A stretch of 64,000 nt of DNA from Chrysomallon squamiferum (Eukaryota > Mollusca > Gastropoda > Neomphalida > Peltospiridae). Below the pieces are notes generated by a model, which was given only the letters and a program-made list of their open reading frames with translations, made no database searches and was not told the origin of the DNA. Position numbers and translations under genes: made by a program. Below are positions 53,141-64,000 of the stretch, one piece after another. The stretch is taken from the NCBI GenBank assembly GCA_012295275.1, contig CM022670.1:40688628-40752627 (forward strand), given 5' to 3'. Positions within the stretch are counted from its first letter, which is position 1. Each line of letters begins with the position of its first letter.

Positions 53141-54064
53141 AAGAATTGCAAAGTGTTTTAGTTAAATCCCGCTGTTAGTTTTCCCTGTTTAAATGAGGAT
53201 ATTTTCTTACAGCTATAACTGTAATGTCAATGATTACACCCTTCACTACAGAAATAAACTTTCCTTTTAAAGTTACAAATACAGAAATATAGGAATTGTT
53301 GGTTTGTTCCGATTTTCTTTCTGTTATTATGTAACAAATAGTTTGGAAGCAAACCAGTTTAGGTTTAACTATTCTTTTAAAAAATGTTTTTTTATTTTTT
53401 ATTTTATATAATTACCTTAAAATACTAGACTATTATTAAGAGCAAAAATGTAAAATACGTTTTAAATGGACAAGAGTGTGAAAAGGTATAATTTACAGCA
53501 ACCATGGTCTATGAGTTTCCGTAAAAGAGTTTTTCTTTGCCCAAAATTTCCCGTTGATAGCCCGACTTTGGGAGTTCAGTCGAACGCCTATCACAACAAA
53601 AACAACAACAACAACAACAATAATGATAATGATGATGACAATGATGATGATGATGATCTTGGTGACAATGGTGAAGATAAATTTAAAAGATTCCTGTTGT
53701 GGTGAATAGCAAGGGAAGATCTGGATTTCACACATAAATTTTATAATTTTATTTATAATCCATGAAGAAAAAAATCAATAATAAAGATGATGATTTTGAT
53801 TATAATTTCAATGATTATAATAATAAATAAATAATAATAAAAATAATAAAAAATAAATAAAACTGTTAAAGATATATCAGTATATATTTAAAAGAACAAC
53901 TTGTTTTTACTACATGTTTCGGTGTTTCTCTGACAGGTTTCAACATCAGTCTAAGCAAGGTAAGTTTTACCTACGATTTACAGAAACATCCTTTCGTTAG
54001 AAACCCTTAAATAAATAAATAAATAAATAAATAACAACAACAACAGTAATAATAATAATGCTAA

Positions 54065-54095
<31 letters not shown>

Positions 54096-54996
54096 AGATA
54101 ATAATAATAATCATAAAAGCAAGATATTAGATGAAACAGATAATTAAAAAAGTTTTTAAATAATCTTTTTTTTTTTTTTTTTTTTTCTTTTCTTTTCTTT
54201 TTTTCTCTTGTAAATCACCAAAATAAAAACATTTTGGTAGCAAAAATAAAAATGAAAAGACACGGAAATAGGAAAACTAAATACTTTGGTGCCGAAAGTC
54301 CGCGTTCATTGATTGCATCAACTCAAAATGTTTGCGTCGTAAATCCCTCAAGGCCAACCAGAGCATCAATGTCGTGTTTTCTGGAAAGAAGACGTCGATT
54401 GACAAAGGTTTACAGAAAGGAACAACAATTCGAAACCTTTTGTTGTCCAAATCCCTCGGTTTTTTTTTTTTTTTTTGCTCTGGCGCTGTTTCGAAGAATG
54501 AGGATATTTTAACTAAATGACAATATTAACTGAGATTTTTCGAAGACCAAAAATAAAAGACCTACTTTGAAATATGCGAAGTTATTTTTAAACGAGTTTA
54601 AGGAACTATTGTTTGATGTTTTTTTATTTTTTTATTTTTTTTTTTTTCATAAAGATTTTAAAAAGAATCAATGATTTGGATATATGTACTATTATGTGTG
54701 GTTTGTTTTGTTGTTTTATTACTTAGTTTTTTTGTTATAAGTACGAAGTCAAGTATTTGTGGAATGAAATTCTGAAATGTTCTTGAAAAATTATGATTTA
54801 CCTCTGCAAGCATTGTGGAGCAATTTCTCGGCAAAAAAAAAAAAAAAATGATGCCACTAAATGACTGCATGAAGTATAAAATTATGCCCAAAGTAGACAT
54901 ATTCTTTCATTTATTTGTTCAGTGCAGAATATTAGTTAAACATGAATGTTTGTAAATTATCACAAACGCAGAGAACGTGTAGGAGGCTTCAAGAGA

Positions 54997-55055
<59 letters not shown>

Positions 55056-55800
55056 ATCAACGAACAAATAAACTATCTTGTAAAATAAAAAATAATAATG
55101 CATACTGTAAACAGTTTAAAGTGTTTTCTTACTTAGTGGTAAAGATATGCAGGTACATCTGTTTGTAGATAATATCATATACAGACATTTCTCCTTTATA
55201 ACGCTTAATTCCGTGATGAGGAGTGAATGAATAAATTAATATTTAATTACACCCACAACACAGTTAATCGACTATCCAGTGTCAAACAATTAATAATTAT
55301 AAACAATCTCAAAATTGAAAACTTAACGCCGAGGACAACTCTTTTAACAAATGAACTCCATAATAAATTTAGATTAATCTGATATTATTTCATTTATTTT
55401 AATATTAATAATTTTTGAACATTTGTTCAGAGAAGACGTAGAACTGTATTTTTTAGAGAACTGTATTTTATAGTGTTTGTGTACCGCACTGTGGGTGATT
55501 CTTTCAGATTAAATCTTTTCTTTGAGAAATCTTGAGATTGTTCTTCCAAATTAATGCCGTTTGCGTCATTTCTTTTACGTAGTCATCAGAAGGAAATCAC
55601 GCTAACCTATAAATAATTCACTGCAGACTTTATCATAACCATTAAAAAATACGACGGTTTCGTTGATTCCAGTATTTTTTTTATAAAAACATTAAATACT
55701 TTTGTGAATTTAAACTGAAAAGCGTACTACAAATAACACTAATTCAGATAAATATTTTTTTCCACAGCTGACAAGAAAATTTTGTAAATTATTTAACATT
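53141..55800. other. Gene-free DNA with TAAA repeats
   Basis: ACA and GATGAT triplets 53591-53660; TAAA runs 54008-54033, 54062-54098 and 54995-55058; poly(T) 54168-54186. An ordinary-complexity patch at 54230-54500 has a 92-codon ORF with no recognised domain. Confidence 0.75.
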
Positions 55801-56330
55801 TACCACTGACATTTGTCATAAATTTTATTATGGACAGAAACAACTCCGTCCAGACCAAATTACGGCCAAATGACCTCACGTTGTTATCTACGTCAAAACG
55901 AGGCCGATCTAGGAATGAGGTTGACATCACGAAGATAATTATCGTCAGACATAAACTTTATACATGACCCAGAAAACAGAAGAAAAAAAAAAAAAAAAAA
56001 AAAAAAAAAGCACAGGGAAGGTTTATTATATTGACAGAATCTCAGTAAGTATATTTAAACAGGGTTAAATAGGTCAACCGCCATCAAAAACGACACTCAT
56101 TATTCTCGTTTTCAGGTGTCACAATTTCGACCAGGTGCCATATATCGCTGAGACAGGATTAAATCCATGGCATAATTGGACAGGATCCGCAGCTCTAAAT
56201 TTGCTTGGATGGACGAAAGCATGATAAAGACTCTTAACTGAATTTGACGGCCATAATTTTCTTACGTGTTGACATTCCGCCTAAATTAATGCGGACAGAA
56301 ACTCTAACAGACAACAACATTTTTCTGTTA
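55801..56330. promoter_or_regulatory. Repeat-free island
   Basis: Unique CpG-containing sequence broken by an A-run at about 55983-56009. It holds TGACCTCA (55870) and TCCGC/GCGGA short inverted motifs near 56276-56294. No exon is visible. It is a candidate non-coding element only. Confidence 0.2.
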
Positions 56331-59300
56331 CACATATATAATTCAATGAAAGAAAAACAATTTTTTTTTTTTTTTTTTTTTTTTAAATAGTGCAAAAGAT
56401 GTTGAAATTAAAAAAATATATATATTGCGGAAAAATAAAAATAATTTTTTTAAAATACAAATTAAAATAAAAAGAAAATTTGACAGCAACATTTTTTTAA
56501 TATTGCATCGTTTCTCATTTGGAAAACAATGTCTTTGGAGTGATGTGTGCAGGTTTCTTTTCGTTATTATTATTATTATTTTTTTTCTTCTTTTTTTGTC
56601 AGTTCCAATCTGAAGTTGATTATTACGCAACAAAAGAGAATTTAATGGATTCAATTTGAACAAAACCCTGCGTTCTCTCACCACAAAGAAAAAAAAAAAA
56701 AAGATAAGAGATAAATCAAAACATAAATAATAACGACGACGACGATGATGAAGATAATAATAATAATAAAAAAAGTAGAACAGTAGTAGTAATAGTAGTA
56801 GTAGTAGTCGTCTAGTAATAATAGTAGTAGTTGTTTTTATAATAATAATATACCATCCCCAGAAACATCAACAATAAAAATAATAATAATAAAATATTGT
56901 GTATACAACAAACAGGCATTTATCTCTTGTTTTTCATTCTTTTATTAAAGCAAACAGATTCTTCTCGTTTTAGCTGACACAAAGAGAGAAAAGAAGAAAA
57001 ATTTCAAAGCAGAAGACAGCGACAGTAATCCACAATGAAACTCTGTGTTTGCTCTGAAACTTGAAAAAGAGCCGTCGATGAATACAACTGGGACGTGTTT
57101 GCTGTGAGATTTGCAGCTCTATTTCCAGCCAGGACATTTTTGTATACATTTTGCTTATTCTGCTGGCGCTGGAAATAAAATCTGTTACCCGAAAATGTAT
57201 TTGTTGTAGGTCAGATTTATTTGAACACGATTAAAGTGTTAATCTGCGAGCGTTTCAAGAGCGAGGTACGCAAAATGAGACCGCTCTTGTTTGTACGTGT
57301 CTGCTAGAATTGCTGTTACTGTTACAGAATGTTTTTTAAAGACGTTTATTATTATTATTATTTATTATTATTAAAGTGTTATTTGAAGGTATCTGAGATA
57401 TTTTTTGAAAATATTTTGTTTGTCAAATGTTCCACATTTTTGTGTATTTCAAACTGATATATAATTCTCTGTTTTCTCATTCATATTAATAAACGGTTAA
57501 GTTTGTTTTAGCACTTTTTAGTTGTATTAAATGTAGCTGTACCCTTTCTATACATAACAAAATACAAATTTACTTTCACTGACACTAAACGATTGTTTAC
57601 ACATCAGTTTATATGTAAAAATATTTTCCATCGGTTTTGATTTTTTGCTTTTAAAGGTGATATTTAAGTTATTTCAGTGGCTGGTCCTTGTGAAAGTAAA
57701 GTGCTTTAACAGTTAGTTCACATAATGTCAGTTAGTTTTCCTTCTTTGTATAATGAGAGAGAAAAAACATTTGTCTGGTATTTGATAACTTTTGATATTG
57801 AAATGTGTTGATGTTTATGCAACGTTAAACAAAAATTCATTTATTATGTTATTTATCATTCATATTTTGAAAACTCAGTCTCTGGGTGTTTCATTTGTCA
57901 AACTTGTTCTGAATGAGTTGAATCATTTGCATCTTATTTACTTCATTAAGATTATACAGCATGGACTGCTACCATTTAGAAGGAAAATTCATGACAAAAT
58001 TTAAATTATTTAAAATTCGTAATATTAATATCTATCGTCTTTTAAAATAATGTCTAACTTCATTTTTAGTGTTATTCAACAAAACAGCAAAAAAAAAAAA
58101 AAAAAAAAAAAATCTATAATTGTAACCTACATATCGACAACAACGACGACGACAAGAGCACACACGGGAAAAAGTTCAAAGACAAACACGACGTTGTGAA
58201 CATCGTTGACCTGCAAGGACTCGATCAATGACGATGCGCTCAAGGTTTGTGAAATTCTTTGTTCCCATTCTGGAGATAGTCTGCTTCCAAGACAAACTAG
58301 GAAACAAAAATCAGAGTTAACAGCACGAGAATAGAAAGAGTATTTTCCGCGGACAAAAATACAGCAGTGAACAAAGAAACGAGGGCAACTTTTTGAAACA
58401 TTCTGATTAAAATAATCTCGTCTCCGTCCAAAATTTCAAACTCTGTCGGGTTATTCGTAGACACGGAACATAAAATGAATAATTGAATGAGCTGATAAAG
58501 TATTAAAGATATCACACGTATCCAGAAAAAGAAGAAGAATAAAAAGAAGAATACGAGGAAAAAGTAAACAATTTATTGACTCATAATTTGTTAACATCTC
58601 ATTACACACAATAAAACATTTCAGGTATAATATAAGAAATATAATTAACATTAATCATAACAGGTACTGTAAACCATCGGCTTTTTTTTTTTTTTTTTTT
58701 AATTGTAACAAATAACTGCGTAGGTAAGATGTTCTGGTTCAGATGTATTTTTCGCTAGTTTTAAATTAAAAAGACGCTCGTCAGAAAAGCAAGGACATTA
58801 AAATGTTTTAAGCCGTTCTTTATTTAACCAGTGTCGGTATGAAATAACCGGAAACAACGAGGCTATTAGAAGTCACGCAATGGATGTCGGGTAATTAAAA
58901 GCGACACGAAAAGATGTATGTAACCGAGCACGTAGATCGGGTCTCAGAATGTACTCGTACTGAGTAACTGAATCAATAAACAACCCAAACATTAATAACA
59001 GCAGCAGAAGGCAATAACAGCGACAACAACAATACAAAATAATAAGAAGAATTAAGAGAATACTAATAAGAATAAGAACAACAACAACAATAATAATGAT
59101 GATGACTAACGAGATAAAATAATGATAATAAATTAGAATAATCCTAAACAGGGAATATAATTAATTTAGAAAAACTTTACTGTTCAGCGGTTTTAACTGA
59201 AAGTCTTCGCTTCCTAAAGTTCGCATTACATAAAAATCGTTAATATTTCCCTGATTCTGAAAAACAGCCGCTGGTGTAAAATATACTCTACAATAATTTC

Positions 59301-60899
59301 TTCCTGAGATTTACAAAAAAACAAAAAACAAACAAGTGTCATCGCCTCTATTCGCATAAATTCCGCGAAAAAATATTTGGAAGACTGGTGCACTCGGGCG
59401 AAATGCGGAATTGGCAACACGGAATTACAGTCCCGCAGTAAAACAAAAGCGCTTGTTTGTTGGTGAACTTGTAACAAGAAGAGTAAACACGGCAGAACAA
59501 AGTAGCACCTCGCAGATTGTTATCTGTACTCTGTGAAGGTTAACTCGCGTTTGAGAGATTTGTTTGTCTGTGTGTTCAAGTCCGCATTGGCGACAGTTCT
59601 TAGAAGGCTCTTCAAACGATCTCAAGGTCGGATTTCGTCTCCGTGAGCTTCCTTGTTTGCCATCGCAAGACTTCGTTTATTTCCGTGTAGTGTTGGCAGT
59701 GATTGATTGATTCCCGAAATACACGATGTGTACAGGCATTGCTTAATTTTGTTACTAAAGATTGCACGTTTTAAATCCTTGTTTGAAAAAAGGAATAGAA
59801 AACAGGTACCAGTTTTCTTTTGTTGATTTCCCTAAAGATTATGCGTTTGAAATTCTCCGTAAAAGAGAAAACTGGTACAATTTTCGTTTTGTTAAGATTG
59901 TTGTTGGGTTGTTTGTTTTTCTTGATACTTTTCTTCTTCTAGGCGAGAGTTATGGATATTTTAATGAATTACAACTGCCGGAGTTGTAATTTCTGTTCTT
60001 GAATTTAATTAAGTGAATGAATAAAAATTTCTAAATAAACCCCAACAAACCAATCCCCCCAAAACCCCCTAAACCCCAAAAATAAAACAACAAAAAGAAA
60101 TTAATGAAAGTATAAAGTTTATGAAACAAAATAAATATATAAAAGTAACCACAACGATATAATAAATAAATAAATAAAACATTTGAATTAAAATCTAAAT
60201 TGAAAAAAATAAGAAAATAAAAATAATAATAAACATGGGCAAAAACGATTTTGTTACTTTTTTGTTATTTTTATTTTTACTTTTAAATTTTTTTGTTTTG
60301 AAACTGATATATTTTCAGGTAATGAGCACTTGGTTAAGAATGAACATTTGTCACGATGTACCAGGAACTGACTTTTTCCTAAAACAAAGGTCAGTGGTTT
60401 TAGTCATCGTCACAAAAACGGGGTCAGATACTTATTAACAAATAAATTAAACTGTACTTGAGTAGCGTCGTTGTAACGTGTAGAAAAGACAAGACAATTG
60501 AAACATCACGAACTGCGCTGGTAATAATTAGAGAACATCACGCTATTTTAAGATGGTTTGCTGAGGTAAAAATAGAAGAAATAAAAAGAGAAGAAAAAGA
60601 AATATAATTCTGATAAGGAAGACAATAAATAACTGAACGAATGAATGAACAAATAAATAATCTAAAATGATATAAAACTGAGTTCATGTGATGCATGTTT
60701 TATGACCTATCTTTGCGATCTAATGAAAATTTCATGCCTTGGCTTCATAGATATTTAATAAATAATACATGCATCTGCATAATAAGTTATTTAGGTATGT
60801 ACGCACTTACTCTGCAAGAAGCACATATTTATATACATTAAAAATTTCACACCTGTACAAATATGAACTAGAAGATTAAAACAAATTGACACTACATGT
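56331..60899. other. Gene-free AT-rich DNA with small islands
   Basis: TAG/TAA triplets 56770-56895, A-run about 58087-58111, poly(T) 58682-58700. Islands of ordinary complexity at 57000-57310, 58140-58460, 58800-58960 and 59330-59720 contain only short ORFs (under 84 codons) without domains. No splice-consistent exon chain was found. Confidence 0.65.
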
Positions 60900-61200
60900 A
60901 TCCGGATTTATAAATTATAGGTATGAATGTATGTATGTATGTATATATGTATGTATGTATGTATGCATGCATGTATGTATGTATGTATGTATGCATTATA
61001 AATGTATGTATTACGTATGTATTTATTTATATATTTATGTATGTATGTATATGTATTTATATATGTGTTAGTGTGTATGTATGTATGTATATATCTGTTA
61101 GTGTATATGTATGTATGTATGTATGTATTATATATGCATGTATTACGTATGTATGTATTTATATATGTGTTAGTGTGTATGTATGAATGCACATATTTAA
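60900..61200. repeat. TATG tetranucleotide repeat array
   Basis: About 270 bases of ATGT units with TATA, GCAT and ATTT interruptions. Open frames across it are artefacts. Confidence 0.95.
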
Positions 61201-62280
61201 TATATAGGCATAGATTTACATACAATAATCTCACGTACATATTGCCTACATTCTGCGCTTTTGAAAACTAAACAAACATATTCTAGCACACGTTGTGTTT
61301 ACCTGCATGCATGAATTAACGCATTCGCATTAATGGTCGTTTATTTCATTAAAAAGTAATATTACTGACGTTCTATAACATTTTTTTTTCTTCACATTTA
61401 GTAACAGTAATAATACACAAGAAATCTTCTTTGTAACTCGACGTCATACTTCGCCGACTTTCTACTTTGCATGCTGAATGCTGACAGAAAAGCGTAAAAA
61501 AAAACCCCATAAAATAAAATAAAGAGAATAATACAGAAAGTCGTAAAGAATTTGAATTCATCTCATGTCATGTTACGAGGCTTCCAGTGAAGATTTTAGG
61601 AATTAAAACTATAATGTAAAATGATCGAATCCCATAATCTGCGTGAATTCCAGATTGCAAATAATACGATCGTTACTCTTTGTGTTTTGCATACTGGAAT
61701 GTACGAAATTAGCAGGAATCGCGTCTTGATAGGGCCAAGGAAGACAGAAGATTATATTCATCAGCCCTAGCATGTTTTTGTTCACATTAGTATAAGATAG
61801 TCCAGGAGTCTGAATGCGTAAAGTTTATTTTGATTCGTTAAGTGATAGAAATTTATTAGTCAAGTAACCTTTTTTCTTTCTTTTTTTCAGAATGTAAACG
61901 CTATACAGTCATGTTTGTTTACTTCGAATTAATATTTTTTTCTTTAATTTTTAAATCTAAGGGGAAAGAAGGACAACAAACTGTTTTTGAAGAGTATTTT
62001 TTTTTTCTTTTTTTAGTCATGCGGTACTGAGAGAGGATAAACACACAAGGATGCAGTATTATCTAAACGAGGAATACAAAGCACACACCAAGCACTGAGT
62101 AAACACGTTGTATAAAGGTTCCCAGGTAAGCAAATTGCGTTTACCACAAACTGACCGCTTAGCATTTAAACGCACGAGGAAAAGGGGCATACTTTTGTTA
62201 CCGTCTGCGTTTTAAAACATGCAACATCACGTTCAGACTCGTTTTGAACAACACCATACGACATTCGAGTCGCGCGCACC
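61201..62280. other. Unique AT-rich DNA
   Basis: No gene signal. CGACGTCA at 61439 is one base from a CRE. Sequence complexity rises after 62040, towards the promoter at 62.3 kb. Confidence 0.7.
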
Positions 62281-62483
62281 CTGTTACCCGCTTGGCGCGG
62301 GAGGACGTTTATTTGTCGGAACAGCGGGATCTATTTTTAGACTTTTTTTTTTTTTCACTACAAACACATTTTAAATGTAGTCCTAGCTGAACGGGGCAAT
62401 GAATACGGGTATATAAAGGAGTGAGTTAATTTTAGTGAAAAGAGTTACTAACTCTGACGTCTGTGAAAGCTAACAGTGTGCGT
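62281..62483 (+). promoter_or_regulatory. MEF2/TATA promoter with short first exon
   Basis: CTATTTTTAG (62331-62340) is a perfect MEF2 match, preceded by a GC-rich stretch (CTTGGCGCGGGAGG). TATATAAAG lies at 62410-62418. A start near 62441 and donor GTGC|GTAAGA at 62482 would give a first exon of about 40 bases, with CRE-like TGACGTCT at 62455. The exon has no ATG, and the partner exon would lie beyond the window. Confidence 0.45.
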
Positions 62484-63400
<917 letters not shown>

Positions 63401-63766
63401 TTCATTTGTCTGTTACGTTAGCCAACCGTAACAGAATTATTATGTTTATTTAGACATGGACAGTTTAATTAACTTAATTTATTTATGTTTATTTAAACTT
63501 CTCATTTGAAACAGCAAAAGTTTTTATTATAATTATGAAATTAGTTATAGAGAAAAGCAGTTTAAAACGCGACATTCACTTTTACATTCTGTTTATAAAT
63601 TTACACTCACTTATCTATTTATAGTGTTCTAAATTAAACTTCCTTTATACTACGAAGATAATATTAGAAATGCGTGGGAAATAAAAATAAGAAGGAGAAG
63701 AAAATAAATAGAAAAGGAATAAGGAAAAATAAAATCCCCATGATTCATAAGAAAATAACGATAAAC

Positions 63767-63916
63767 CTACGTCACAGTCAAACATTTTATTGTGACGTAG
63801 ACATCACTCCTTTCTATAAGGGAGAGAGGTACCTGTTTACGCTGCTAATGACATCAACACGCAATTGTCATAGTGACGTCCGAGACATCACTACGTAATA
63901 CGAAGCTGTGATGTCA
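63767..63916. promoter_or_regulatory. CRE/ATF half-site cluster with two inverted repeats
   Basis: CTACGTCACA (63767-63776) and TGTGACGTAG (63791-63800) are a perfect ten-base inverted repeat around a 14-base spacer. They are followed by TGACATCA (63849-63856), TGACGTC (63874-63880), GACATCAC (63884-63891), TACGTAA (63892-63898) and TGATGTCA (63909-63916). GACATCAC and GTGATGTC form a second inverted repeat. Confidence 0.5.
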
Positions 63917-64000
63917 AAGAGAAATGGGTTCTGCCTGAACGCCGAATTTACTGAAGTATTGTGTACCAATTGTTATCGGTGAGTTAACTGTTTGAAATGA

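Noticed and set aside
54234-54520. 92- and 62-codon overlapping ORFs
   Set aside because: Two frames are open together, there is a poly-Phe tract from poly(T), and no recognisable domain.
55983-56009. Long A-run that might mark a retroposed transcript
   Set aside because: There is no coding remnant before it and no visible target-site duplication.

Overview
The window is AT-rich animal nuclear DNA. Protein-coding exons are small, have GT/AG borders and are GC-richer than their introns. The spaces between them are crowded with microsatellites of GA, CA, TA, TAA, TATG and TAAA type. There is no bacterial, viral or transposase coding signal. Gene content and intron style suggest an invertebrate, possibly a lophotrochozoan such as a mollusc or annelid, but the phylum is an inference and cannot be fixed from this sequence alone.

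Three genes can be reconstructed exon by exon. (1) On the minus strand, 49-3896, lies a complete six-coding-exon BTB-BACK-Kelch gene of 608 residues. I recognise it as the actin-binding kelch protein IPP (KLHL27), down to its C-terminal residues. (2) Head to head with it, on the plus strand at 4362-17050, lies a 22-exon gene for an 897-residue secreted or ER-lumenal protein. It has thioredoxin-like folds and one CGSC active-site motif; I cannot name its family. All exon phases join without a stop. (3) On the plus strand at 41527-44502 lies a two-exon Kruppel-like factor (414 residues, three C-terminal C2H2 fingers, KLF4-type acidic activation motif). It has a compact promoter (CCAAT, TATA and two perfect MEF2 sites) and a long AU-rich 3' UTR.

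Layout: 1-4.3 kb IPP; about 4.26-4.36 kb shared 5' region; 4.4-17.9 kb thioredoxin-fold gene with its 3' UTR; 17.9-41.0 kb a 23 kb gene-poor stretch of simple repeats with islands of ordinary-complexity DNA that look regulatory; 41.3-46.5 kb KLF gene; 46.5-64 kb more gene-poor DNA, ending in a further TATA/MEF2 promoter with a short first exon at 62.3-62.5 kb and a CRE-rich inverted-repeat cluster at 63.77-63.92 kb. The islands carry perfect CRE, CLEAR/E-box, YY1-like and paired nuclear-receptor sites. A likely reading is that the gene-poor DNA is the regulatory landscape of the KLF gene or of genes beyond the edge.

The most unusual pattern is that tandem duplications sit on splice junctions in all three genes. 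About five decayed copies of a donor-side exon end lie in IPP. Four copies of the exon-18 acceptor and seventeen copies of the exon-19 donor lie in the thioredoxin-fold gene. A 36-bp array lies just before the KLF acceptor.
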